A stretch of 64,000 bases of DNA from Nocardia africana NBRC 100379. Its GTDB lineage: Bacteria > Actinomycetota > Actinomycetes > Mycobacteriales > Mycobacteriaceae. The position numbers and the translations under genes were made by a program. Below, piece after piece: positions 52,331 through 60,770 of the stretch. Location of the stretch: NCBI RefSeq assembly GCF_001612635.1, contig NZ_BDAV01000001.1:1-64000 (forward strand), given 5' to 3'. The notes under the pieces were generated by a model. It saw only the letters and a program-made list of their open reading frames with translations. It had not been told where the DNA came from and did not search any database. Numbering within the stretch: the stretch's first letter is position 1; the number at the start of each line of letters is the position of its first letter.

Positions 52331-53119
52331 CTAGCCGGAGCTCTCGAGAGCACGGTACAGGGCACGCAGTTCTCGCATACCGGCCTCGGCGACCGATTCG
52401 TCCTCGCTGGTCATCCGCAACGCCTGCCGCAGGGGAATCGGATCGAGGTCCTCGATCGCCGCACGGAACTGCGGTGACGGCAGGTCGGGCAGGACCACGT
52501 TCTCGCCGTAGATGTCGTCGGAGATCGTCGGACCGCTGTCCTCCTGCACCCCGCGGATCAGGGTGTCGAGATCGAGACCCCGCAGCGTCAGCATGATGTC
52601 CGGGGATTCGTCGAGGCGTTCGGCCACGATGTAGCACAGCGCGGCGACGTGTTTGCACGGCCAGCCGTCGTCCGGGCAGGTGCAGGAGAAGTCGAGTTCG
52701 GCGGCGGTGCCGGGCAGCAACAGCGGGCCCAGTTCCTGCGGCAGGGCGCCGGAGGCGAGCTGGGCGAGCATGCCCGGGGTGCCGCGGACCTGCTCGATCA
52801 GTTCGTCGAGCCGGTCGTCACGCAACACCCGCAGCGTCAGCACCGAGGTGAACGGCCGCGGTTGACTGCCCTGAACCTCGGCGGCCACCGCTCCGGGCTC
52901 GATGTGGTAGCTGACGACCTGTCCGGAGCGCGCGTAGGTGCGCCCGCGCGAGAGCCGACCGGCGTCGGCGACCTGCTCCACGGCTTCCAGAAAGGCCCGG
53001 CCCCACCAGGTTCGCGCGAAAGACCCACGGCGGCTGCGAGGTTGGACGCCGCCGCGCACCGGCCGGCGCTTCCCGTAGGCACTGAAATCGGGAACCGGGA
53101 AATCGGGCGTAGGACTCAT
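52331..53119 (-). CDS. SWIM zinc-finger protein
   Basis: A 262-aa protein with the SWIM motif CxCxnCxH at Cys146, Cys148, Cys155 and His157 (CTCPDDGWPCKH). The N-terminal part (FARTWWGRAFLEAVEQVADAGRLSRGRTYARSGQV) is typical of SWIM proteins paired with SNF2 helicases in actinobacteria. ATG 53119 overlaps the helicase stop by 4 nt, so the two are translationally coupled and probably work together on nucleic acid. Confidence 0.9.
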   Translation of the reverse strand: MSPTPDFPVPDFSAYGKRRPVRGGVQPRSRRGSFARTWWGRAFLEAVEQVADAGRLSRGRTYARSGQVVSYHIEPGAVAAEVQGSQPRPFTSVLTLRVLRDDRLDELIEQVRGTPGMLAQLASGALPQELGPLLLPGTAAELDFSCTCPDDGWPCKHVAALCYIVAERLDESPDIMLTLRGLDLDTLIRGVQEDSGPTISDDIYGENVVLPDLPSPQFRAAIEDLDPIPLRQALRMTSEDESVAEAGMRELRALYRALESSG

Positions 53120-55983
53120 TCGCCGACCGCCTCCGCACCGAGCATGAACAGATCACGCAATTCGTCGGTACTCAGTTCGGTGATCCAGTTCTCCCCGGTT
53201 CCGACGGTGAGATTCGCCAATTCCTGTTTGCCGGTGAGCATATCGTCGATCCGCTCCTCGATGGTGTCGACGCAGACCAGTTTGCGCACCTGCACATCGC
53301 GGCGCTGGCCGATGCGGAAGGCACGGTCGGTGGCCTGGTTCTCCACCGCCGGATTCCACCAGCGATCCAGGTGCACCACGTGATTGGCGGCGGTGAGATT
53401 GAGGCCCGTACCGCCCGCCTTCAGTGACAACACCATGATCGGCGGTCCGTCGGCCTCGGCGAAGCGCTCCACCATCCCGTCGCGGCGCTTCTTGGCGACA
53501 CCGCCGTGCAGGAACGGGATCGCCGTGCCGAACCGCTCGCTCAGGTACGGCGTGATCAGATCGCCGAACTCCCGGAACTGGGTGAACAGCAGCGCCCGCT
53601 CCCCCTCGGCCAGTACCGACTCCAGCACATCCTCGACCAGGGCCAGCTTTCCGGAGCGGTGACGTCCCCGCCGCAGCAGCGCCGACCCGTCGCCGAGGAA
53701 GTGCGCGGGATGGTTGCACACCTGCTTCAGCCGGGTGAGCGCCGCCAGGACCGCACCGCGGCGAGCCATGTTCACGGCGCTGGAACCGGTGGCCCGGGAG
53801 GCCTTCAGCTGCGCGAGCATGTCGTCGACCACGGCCTGATACAGCGCGGCCTGCTCGACCGTGAGGTTGGCGCGCACCGTCATCTCGAACTTGTCCGGCA
53901 GATCCGAGATGACCGAGGGATCGGTTTTCACCCGGCGCAGCACGAACGGCGCGGTGACGGCGCGCAGGCGGCTGACGGCGTTCTCGTCGTGTTCGCGTTC
54001 GATCGGCACCGCGAAGCGCGCGTGGAATTCCGATGGTTTGCCCAGTACGTTCGGCGCGGCGAAATCGAGGATCGACCGCAATTCCTCGAGCCTGTTCTCC
54101 ACCGGAGTTCCGGTGAGCGCCAGCCGGTGCCGGGCCGGGATCGCGCGGGCGGCGCGAGCCTGGCGGGTGGCGGCGTTCTTGATGTGCTGGGCCTCGTCGA
54201 GGACGACGCGTTCCCAGGGCTGGCGCTTCAACTCCTCCACATCGCGCGCCAGCAGGGCATAGGTGGTCAGCACCAGATCGGAATCGGCCACGGCCGCATC
54301 GAATTCCGCGCCCGAGCGGCGCGACGAGCCGTGATGAACCAGCACCCGCAGGCCCGGGGCGAAACGCTCGGTTTCGCGCTGCCAGTTGCCGACCACCGAC
54401 ATCGGGCACACCAGCAGGGTCGGACCCGGGACGGAATCCGTTGCGGCGCTTTCGTTCTCGTGCAGGAGCAAGGCGAGCACCTGTACCGTCTTGCCGAGGC
54501 CCATATCGTCGGCGAGGATGGCGCCGCAGCCGAGGCGGTTCATCGTCGCGAGCCAGGACAGTCCGCGCAGCTGGTAGGGGCGCAGCTGCGCCTTCAGGCC
54601 GGCGGGCGGGTCGACCGGGTCGCCGGCGTGGACACCGTCGAACAGTTCCTTGACCCAGCCGGTCGCGGTGACCTCCTCGATCGGGACCTGGCGCACCTGG
54701 GTGGCCGCGATCTCCCCGAGCAGCTGAGTCAGTGTCGCCGGGCGTTCGTCGACCTTGCCCTCCAGATAGGCGGCCGCCGCGGCCAGGCTGCGCTGATCGG
54801 CCTGCACCCAGTGGCCGCGCAACCGCACCAGATCCGATTTGGCCTGGATGAGCCGGCTCATTTCCGCCGGTGTGAGGACCGTATCTCCCAGGGCCAGTTC
54901 CCAGCGATAGGAGACCAACCCACTGAGTCCGACCGCGGTTTCGGTGGCGGCCGGGGACTGTACCCGCAAACGCATACTCGGCGAGACGATGCGCCACGCG
55001 CGCGGCAGCATCAGATGCACACCCGCCGAACGCAATTCGTGCGCGCCGTGGGCGACCAGCTCCTGCACGACCGGCGTCGGGAGCAGGAAATCCATCCCGT
55101 ACGGATCGCGCGGGACCTGCTGTAGCCGCGGGTAGGCCTGCAGCGCGGCCGCCACCTTCTCCCCGGCGAGCCGGATCGACGCGGGATCGCCCTGGATCGG
55201 AACCGGTTGCGGCGCTTCACCTTCGGATCGGAGGCAGACTTCGAGCCGCCACAGGGCGTCGACCGCCTGCGGATCGTCGTCGGGATCGTCGTCCGGTTCG
55301 AGCAGGCGCAGCACGAGTTCGGGCTCGCCGACGGTGAGGCTCGCGCGCCACTCCTCGAGCACCGAGGCGACCCGATGCGATCCCGACTCCAGCGGAACCT
55401 CCGCGACCAGCGCGGCCGTCACCGGATGCGACGGTTCCCGGACGCTCAGCTCGAGCCGGACGAGCGGGTCGGCGAGTTCGGCGACGAAATCCTCGAGGAT
55501 CGAGGCCGCGGACCGGGCATCCGGCACCCGTAGCGCGGGCGGCATCGCGGCGGCCAGTTCGGCCAGCCAGGCCCGCTGCCGCCGGCCACCGACCAGCCGC
55601 CACCGCACCCACCACTCGCCGTCGGCGCGATGCAGTTCGGGCACGATCCGCCCCGCCCGCACCCAGCGCCGCAGTCCCCGCGCCGCATGGGCGAGAAATC
55701 GCAGATCCGCCGCCACCGCCGTCTCGGGCAGCGCCTGGGTGAGCACCCGGGCGGCCACCTCCGGCGCCAAGGCGTGCCCACGCACCTCGATCACTTCCGG
55801 TCCGGCCGCGCCGGGGACCAGCACCCGCACCCGATGCCGGAACCGCGCCGACCGGGCGATCGTCCCCAGCGGATCGGGCAGCTCGCCGAACGAGTCCTGC
55901 TCCGGTGGCGTCGCGGACCCGGGCAGGCGCCACAGCACCAACCCCGACCCCGGCGACCACAAACCGTGCAGCATGCCTTCCAT
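53116..55983 (-). CDS. SNF2-type DEAD-like helicase/translocase
   Basis: A 955-aa Swi2/Snf2 ATPase, similar in layout to mycobacterial HelZ. The N-terminal 450 residues are a SNF2-associated domain. The motor has ILADDMGLGKTVQVL (Walker A near 491), VVLDEAQHIKN (motif II near 596), LTGTPVENRLEEL (III), GGTGLNLTAANHVVHLDRWWNP and QATDRAFRIGQRR (VI near 886). ATG 55983 is used, with ATG 55974 possible. The open frame continues to 57303 but runs through two other genes. Coupled to the SWIM gene. Confidence 0.92.
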   Translation of the reverse strand: MEGMLHGLWSPGSGLVLWRLPGSATPPEQDSFGELPDPLGTIARSARFRHRVRVLVPGAAGPEVIEVRGHALAPEVAARVLTQALPETAVAADLRFLAHAARGLRRWVRAGRIVPELHRADGEWWVRWRLVGGRRQRAWLAELAAAMPPALRVPDARSAASILEDFVAELADPLVRLELSVREPSHPVTAALVAEVPLESGSHRVASVLEEWRASLTVGEPELVLRLLEPDDDPDDDPQAVDALWRLEVCLRSEGEAPQPVPIQGDPASIRLAGEKVAAALQAYPRLQQVPRDPYGMDFLLPTPVVQELVAHGAHELRSAGVHLMLPRAWRIVSPSMRLRVQSPAATETAVGLSGLVSYRWELALGDTVLTPAEMSRLIQAKSDLVRLRGHWVQADQRSLAAAAAYLEGKVDERPATLTQLLGEIAATQVRQVPIEEVTATGWVKELFDGVHAGDPVDPPAGLKAQLRPYQLRGLSWLATMNRLGCGAILADDMGLGKTVQVLALLLHENESAATDSVPGPTLLVCPMSVVGNWQRETERFAPGLRVLVHHGSSRRSGAEFDAAVADSDLVLTTYALLARDVEELKRQPWERVVLDEAQHIKNAATRQARAARAIPARHRLALTGTPVENRLEELRSILDFAAPNVLGKPSEFHARFAVPIEREHDENAVSRLRAVTAPFVLRRVKTDPSVISDLPDKFEMTVRANLTVEQAALYQAVVDDMLAQLKASRATGSSAVNMARRGAVLAALTRLKQVCNHPAHFLGDGSALLRRGRHRSGKLALVEDVLESVLAEGERALLFTQFREFGDLITPYLSERFGTAIPFLHGGVAKKRRDGMVERFAEADGPPIMVLSLKAGGTGLNLTAANHVVHLDRWWNPAVENQATDRAFRIGQRRDVQVRKLVCVDTIEERIDDMLTGKQELANLTVGTGENWITELSTDELRDLFMLGAEAVGE

Positions 55984-56250
55984 CCAATCAGCCCGCACCG
56001 ACACGCCAGGTCGTGGCCGGTGGTGGGGTGCGACCGTGTGCGCGGCGGCACAGCGGCAGGGATGCTCTTGCACGCGGTGTCGGCGCATCCTCCACCGAGA
56101 CGGCCGAGGCGGGGATGCGACTGTGGCAGCCGACGTGGCAGAAGCGATCGTGCGGCCGCCGCGGCGCGCGATCCGGACGTATCGCACGAACGCACCCCGT
56201 ACAGGTCTTTCGGCGCCGAAGTTGTCGGGCGCGGCAGGTAGATCTGGGAT

Positions 56251-56952
56251 ATGCGGTGGGGATGTCGGGCGGGGTGGGCAGCGGTGGTGATCGTGGTCAT
56301 GGCGATGACGGCGTGCGGGATCGTGGGCGGGCCCGACCCCGCGCCGGGGAGTCCGGGCCGGGCTCGGATCGAGCAGTTGCTGGGTGCGGTGGCCGTGGTG
56401 GCGCGGCGGCCGCATCCGGGCGGATACGACCGGGACTGCGGAGCGGGGCACGGCTGTGTGTTCGGGCCGGCGTGGTCCGATGATCAGGACGGGCCGGGCG
56501 GGCACGACGGGTGTGATTCGCGCAACGGAGTGCTGGCCCGGCAGCTGCGCGAGGTGCGATTCCGGCCCGGTACGCACGACTGTGTGGTGCTCGCCGGCAC
56601 GCTGCGGGATCCGTACACCGGCCGCTCGATCACCTTCGACAAGGCGCGGGCCCGGGAGGTGCAGATCGACCACGTCTACCCGCTGGCCGCCGCCTGGGAT
56701 CTGGGCGCGGCGGCCTGGTCGCCCGAGCAGCGGGTGCGCTTCGCCAACGACATCGAATTCAACCTGCTGGCCGTCGACGGCCCGGCCAATATGGACAAAG
56801 GCGATCGCACTCCCGCCGACTGGCTCCCACCGGCCGGCGCCTATCACTGCTTCTACGCCGGGAAGTACCTCACCACGGCAGCGCAGTACCGGCTGCCGAT
56901 CACCGCAGCCGACCACACCGCGCTGGCTCGGATCGCCCGGCACTGTCCCTGA
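56251..56952 (+). CDS. Lipoprotein HNH (GmrSD/DUF1524-type) nuclease
   Basis: A 233-aa exported protein: signal AGWAAVVIVVMAMTAC with lipobox MTAC, then a DUF1524-like His-Me finger nuclease domain with QIDHVYPLAAAWDLGA and EFNLLAVDGPANMDKGDRTPADWLPP. DHVYPL supplies the catalytic His. Four other cysteines (DCGAGHGC, GCDSRN, DCVVL) suit an extracellular protein. Similar secreted nucleases are common in actinobacteria; it may scavenge DNA. It is divergent from the SNF2 gene. Confidence 0.88.
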   Translation: MRWGCRAGWAAVVIVVMAMTACGIVGGPDPAPGSPGRARIEQLLGAVAVVARRPHPGGYDRDCGAGHGCVFGPAWSDDQDGPGGHDGCDSRNGVLARQLREVRFRPGTHDCVVLAGTLRDPYTGRSITFDKARAREVQIDHVYPLAAAWDLGAAAWSPEQRVRFANDIEFNLLAVDGPANMDKGDRTPADWLPPAGAYHCFYAGKYLTTAAQYRLPITAADHTALARIARHCP

Positions 56953-56957
56953 GGCGA

Positions 56958-57626
56958 CTATTCGCCCGCGTCGAGTCGCTCGAGTAGTTGCTCGGCGGCG
57001 GCGCGCAGCACAGCGGGGTCGTCGATGACGCCGAGCAGGCGCAGCGCGGCGTCGGGGATGGTGGTTTCCGCATAGTCGGGCGCGGTGCCCTCGTCGGAGC
57101 GGATGTTGATGACCGTTTCCACCATCCGGAAGGGCAGGACATGCGCGCCGGGGACACCGGCGGGTGCGGCCTCGATCGCCGCCGCCGCCAGTTCCTCGTA
57201 GTGGCGGCGCAACCGGGCCCGGCGGTCGCGGAAGTCGGCGAACCGGTCGCTGCGCAGTTCGGGCAGCAGATACAGGGCGCCGAGATTCCATTTGGCCGCA
57301 CACAGCTGGCGCACGTCGGCCCGGGCCAGTGCGTACAGCCGGACCGCCGCCGGCTCGGGTTCGGCACCCAATCGCTCGGCCAATTCCAATGGGCCGGTGA
57401 TGGTTTCGGCGAGCAGCGCGTCGAGGATGTCGTCCTTCGCGGCGAAGTGGTGATAGAGCGACGCCTGCCGGATGCCGACCGCGTCGGCGATGCCGCGCGT
57501 GGACGTGCTGCCGTACCCGTTGGCCGTGAACAGTTCCGCTGCGGCGTCGAGGATCTCGGCGCGCGGCGTCCGCCCGCGACGACTGCGCTGATCGACGCGA
57601 GGACGGCCCGGCCCCAGGTGTGTCAC
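56958..57626 (-). CDS. TetR family regulator of the permease-DUF1989-carboxyltransferase operon
   Basis: A 222-aa regulator with HTH RAEILDAAAELFTANGYGSTSTRGIADAVGIRQASLYHHFAAKDDILDALL (about residues 21-71). GTG 57626 is preferred; the open frame upstream to 57731 overlaps operator sequence. It is divergent from the APC permease, and two TCTGTC-like palindromes lie between them. It is 5 bp from the convergent nuclease gene. Confidence 0.9.
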   Translation of the reverse strand: MTHLGPGRPRVDQRSRRGRTPRAEILDAAAELFTANGYGSTSTRGIADAVGIRQASLYHHFAAKDDILDALLAETITGPLELAERLGAEPEPAAVRLYALARADVRQLCAAKWNLGALYLLPELRSDRFADFRDRRARLRRHYEELAAAAIEAAPAGVPGAHVLPFRMVETVINIRSDEGTAPDYAETTIPDAALRLLGVIDDPAVLRAAAEQLLERLDAGE

Positions 57627-57704
57627 CGTCTCATCCTGCCATCGCCACGGCCGCGAAGACCGGCACCGCGCCCTGCACGGCGTCCCACCTGCGGTTGTGA
57701 AATA

Positions 57705-57815
57705 TCTGTCACTCGATAGAAATAACGGCAACGCAGACGTTACGCGGGTTACCGCAAGCGATACACGGCCGTCACCGAAAGCGCGATCCGGCCCGCAAAA
57801 CTGTCACCTGATAGA
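57705..57815. promoter_or_regulatory. Two operators upstream of the permease operon
   Basis: Two copies of an imperfect palindrome, TCTGTC-ACTC-GATAGA at 57705-57720 and ACTGTC-ACCT-GATAGA at 57800-57815, lie 95 bp apart between the TetR and permease genes. The spacing is near nine helical turns, so looping is possible. No ykkC/guanidine riboswitch was recognised here. Confidence 0.6.
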
Positions 57816-57843
57816 TATTGGCCGCGACGCCGAAGGACAGCCC

Positions 57844-59367
57844 ATGGCCATCGCACTCGATCCACCCTCGCAATCCCCGACCGGTGACAGCGCCGATCTC
57901 GAACGCTTCGGATATCAGCCGGTGCTGCATCGCAAACTCGGCCGTTACGCCTCGTTCGCCGCGGGATTCTCCTTCGTCTCGATCCTCACCACCATCTTCC
58001 AATTCTTCGGATTCGGTTACGGATTCGGCGGCGGCGCGTTCTTCTGGACCTGGCCGATCGTGTTCGCCGGCCAGTTCCTCGTCGCCCTGAATTTCGCCGA
58101 ACTCGCCGCGCGCTATCCCATTTCGGGCTGCATCTACCAGTGGTCGCGCCGGCTCGCCGGTGAGATGGTCGGCTGGTTCGCGGGCTGGATGATGATCATC
58201 GCGCAGATCGTCACCGCCGCCGCGGCCGCCATCGCGCTCCAGGTGGTCCTGCCCTCGATCTGGAGCGGATTCCAGCTGGTCGGCACCGATACCGCTCTCA
58301 CGTCCACCGACGGCGCGGCGAACGCGGTTCTGCTGGGCAGCGTGCTGCTGGTGATCACCACGGTGATCAATGTGATCGGCATCGATCTGATGGCCCGCAT
58401 CAATTCGATCGGCGTCACCGTCGAAATCGTGGGCGTGCTCGCCGTCATCGCCCTGTTCTTCACCCATACCGAACGCGGCGCCGATGTGGTCCTGCAGACC
58501 GACCAGGCGGCGCCCGGACCGTACTGGGCGGCGTTTCTGGTCTCGGGTTTGATGGCCGCCTATGTGATGGTCGGATTCGATTCCGCCGGAGAGCTTTCCG
58601 AGGAAACGAAGAATCCGCGCCGGGTCGCGCCGCGCACCATCCTGCTGGCGCTCGCCGCCTCCGCTCTCGGCGGCGGCCTGCTCCTGCTGGGCGCGTTGAT
58701 GGCCGCGCCGAGCATCAGCGACGGTCACCTGGCCACCGACGGACTGGCCTACGTGATCACCGCCAAACTGGACAGTCCGGCCGGCACCGTACTGCTCTGC
58801 TGTGTCGCGGTGGCGATCACGGTGTGCACCTTGGCCATTCAGACCGCGGGGTCGCGACTGATCTTCTCGATGGCCCGCGACGGCCGTCTGCCGTTCGCGT
58901 CCCGGCTGGCCACCGTGCACCCGCGCTTCGGCACCCCGATCCTGCCCGCGGTGATCATCGGCGTGCTCGCCGTGGCGCTGCTCGTGGTGAACCTCGGCAA
59001 CGCCGCGCTGTTCGCGACGCTGGCCAGTGTCTGCATCGTGACGCTGTACGTGGCGTATCTGCTGGTCACCGTACCGCTGCTGGTCCGGCGGCTGCGCGGG
59101 CTGCCTCCGGCCGAACCCGGCCTGTTCTCGCTGGGCCGCTACGGCATCGCGGTGAACGTCGCGGCGGTGCTGTGGGGCATCGCGATGGCGGTGAATTTGG
59201 CCTGGCCCCGCGCGCAGGTGTACACGCCCGCCGGCGGCGCCTGGTGGATGCTCTGGGCCGCACCGCTGTTCCTGCTCCTGACCGTCGCGGTGGGCGCGGT
59301 GGTGCACCGCATCGTCACACCCCGTGCTGCGACGGCCGAAGCCCGGCCCGCGCCGCAACCCGCCTGA
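57844..59367 (+). CDS. APC superfamily amine/amino acid permease
   Basis: A 507-aa transporter with about 12 membrane helices. The family pattern GFSFVSILTTIFQFFGFGYGFGGGAFFWTWPIVFAGQ starts helix 1, and AYVMVGFDSAGELSEETKNPRRVAPR is the conserved helix 6-7 loop. ATG 57844 begins MAIALDPPSQ. It is followed 33 bp later by the DUF1989 genes, so the substrate is likely the compound the operon degrades (guanidine, urea derivative or a related amine). Confidence 0.9.
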   Translation: MAIALDPPSQSPTGDSADLERFGYQPVLHRKLGRYASFAAGFSFVSILTTIFQFFGFGYGFGGGAFFWTWPIVFAGQFLVALNFAELAARYPISGCIYQWSRRLAGEMVGWFAGWMMIIAQIVTAAAAAIALQVVLPSIWSGFQLVGTDTALTSTDGAANAVLLGSVLLVITTVINVIGIDLMARINSIGVTVEIVGVLAVIALFFTHTERGADVVLQTDQAAPGPYWAAFLVSGLMAAYVMVGFDSAGELSEETKNPRRVAPRTILLALAASALGGGLLLLGALMAAPSISDGHLATDGLAYVITAKLDSPAGTVLLCCVAVAITVCTLAIQTAGSRLIFSMARDGRLPFASRLATVHPRFGTPILPAVIIGVLAVALLVVNLGNAALFATLASVCIVTLYVAYLLVTVPLLVRRLRGLPPAEPGLFSLGRYGIAVNVAAVLWGIAMAVNLAWPRAQVYTPAGGAWWMLWAAPLFLLLTVAVGAVVHRIVTPRAATAEARPAPQPA

Positions 59368-59400
59368 GCGACATTCCATCCGACTCTGCGAGGAGACATC

Positions 59401-60153
59401 ATGTCCGCAACCGCCTCCACCGTCGGCGCCCGCGACCACGCGCGAGCGCAAGCCGCGGCCGCGACCGTCACCGGCCCCGACCTGCCGGACGGCCTCGATC
59501 CCGCGACAGTGACCTTCGCCCAACGGGTTCCGGGCAACGGCTACACCACCGCGGTGCTCGCCCGCGGCACCCGGCTCCGGCTGGCCGATCCGGACGGCGC
59601 GGCCGGCGCGCACCTGCTGCTCCTGCGGGCCGAGGCGCCCTGGGAACGGCTGAACGTCGCCGACACGATCAAGGTGCCGTGGCAGGCCTACCCGAGCCCG
59701 GGCCATCCGCTGCTGTCGGATCAGGGTCGCGTCCTCGCCACGATCGTCGCCGACACGTCCGGCCGACACGACACGCTGTGCGGGCCGACCCCCGAGGTAC
59801 GACAGATGATGCGGGTCGCGGGGGCGAAACACGGTCTCACACCGCGCGATATCGGCCCCTCGATCGCGCTGTTCCGCGGTGTGCGGGTCGGCGCGGACGG
59901 CACCCTCACCGCCACCGGCAGCGCCGGTCCGGGCCGCTGGGTCGAATTGCTGATCCACCTGCCACTGACCGCCCTGATCGCCAACGGCAGGCATCCGCTC
60001 GACGACCGGCCCGCCACGGCGCTGGACGTCGTCGCCTGGCGCGGCGCGGGCGAGCCGGACGGCGCAGACGAGGCCGAACCGGAATATCGCCGGGCCGTGG
60101 AGAACACCGAACAGGCCTGGCTGGCCGCACACGATCCGGAGGCGATCGCATGA
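59401..60153 (+). CDS. UAAP1 (urea carboxylase-associated, DUF1989), carboxyguanidine deiminase-type subunit
   Basis: A 250-aa DUF1989 protein. Motifs include RVPGNGYTTAVLARGTRLRLADPDGAAGAHLLLL, NVADTIKVPWQAYPSPGHPLLSDQGRVLATIVADTSGRHDTLCG and the metal-site-like Cys/His pair HDTLCG. With UAAP2 this family forms carboxyguanidine deiminase (CgdAB) in organisms that use guanidine. Start ATG 59401 follows GAGGAG. It overlaps the next gene by 4 nt (ATGA). The specific substrate here is inferred. Confidence 0.85.
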   Translation: MSATASTVGARDHARAQAAAATVTGPDLPDGLDPATVTFAQRVPGNGYTTAVLARGTRLRLADPDGAAGAHLLLLRAEAPWERLNVADTIKVPWQAYPSPGHPLLSDQGRVLATIVADTSGRHDTLCGPTPEVRQMMRVAGAKHGLTPRDIGPSIALFRGVRVGADGTLTATGSAGPGRWVELLIHLPLTALIANGRHPLDDRPATALDVVAWRGAGEPDGADEAEPEYRRAVENTEQAWLAAHDPEAIA

Positions 60154-60770
60154 CCACCGTTACCCAACGCACCGTCGTCCTGGACGAGACCGTCGCCGCC
60201 TGCGCACCGTGGTCGACCGTGGTCCGGGCGGGTCAGCAGTGGCAGATCATCGACCTGTACGGCAATCAGGCGGTGGACTGCCTGCTCTATTCGGCCGCCG
60301 ATCACGCCGACCGCTACAGCGCCCAGGCGACGGTCGCGGCCCAGCGCAATATCTTCCTGACCACCGGCAGCGTGCTCCGCGCCGAATCGGGGACGGCACT
60401 GATGACCGTGGTCGCCGACGAGGTCGGCAACCACGACACCATCGCCGGCGCGTGCTCGCAGGAATCCAATACCCTGCGCTACGGCCACCACACCCGCAAT
60501 CAGCACGCCTGCGTGGAGAACTTCCTCACCGAGGCGTTGCGATGGGGGCTCGGCAAACGCGATCTGGTCTCGAACATCAACTGGTTCATGAATGTTCCGG
60601 TCGAGGCCGACGGCACCCTCGGCATCGTCGACGGGCTCTCCGCCCCGGGTAAGTCGGTGACGCTGCGCGCCGAGATCGACACCCTCGTCCTGATCTCGAA
60701 CTGCCCGCAGATCAACAACCCGTGCAACGGATTCGATCCGACGCCGGTCCGCATGGTGGTGACGCGATGA
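60150..60770 (+). CDS. UAAP2 (urea carboxylase-associated, DUF1989), carboxyguanidine deiminase-type subunit
   Basis: A 206-aa partner of UAAP1. It has [71 protein letters not shown] and [14 protein letters not shown], where Cys in AGACSQESN and His in NHDT are candidate active-site or metal residues. It is coupled by 4-nt overlaps to both neighbours, consistent with a stoichiometric complex. Confidence 0.87.
   Translation: MTTVTQRTVVLDETVAACAPWSTVVRAGQQWQIIDLYGNQAVDCLLYSAADHADRYSAQATVAAQRNIFLTTGSVLRAESGTALMTVVADEVGNHDTIAGACSQESNTLRYGHHTRNQHACVENFLTEALRWGLGKRDLVSNINWFMNVPVEADGTLGIVDGLSAPGKSVTLRAEIDTLVLISNCPQINNPCNGFDPTPVRMVVTR

Noticed and set aside
55984..57303. Upstream extension of the SNF2 frame by about 440 codons
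   Set aside because: It crosses the nuclease gene and part of the TetR gene; the homology-like N-terminus of the helicase begins at 55983 or 55974.
57627..57843. Guanidine-sensing (ykkC-type) riboswitch
   Set aside because: Looked for because of the downstream operon; only TetR-type palindromes are visible and no conserved ykkC motifs were found by eye.
57772..60132. 786-codon minus-strand reading frame opposite the APC permease and UAAP1
   Set aside because: Complement of two well-supported genes; composition is His/Arg/Gln-rich without motifs.
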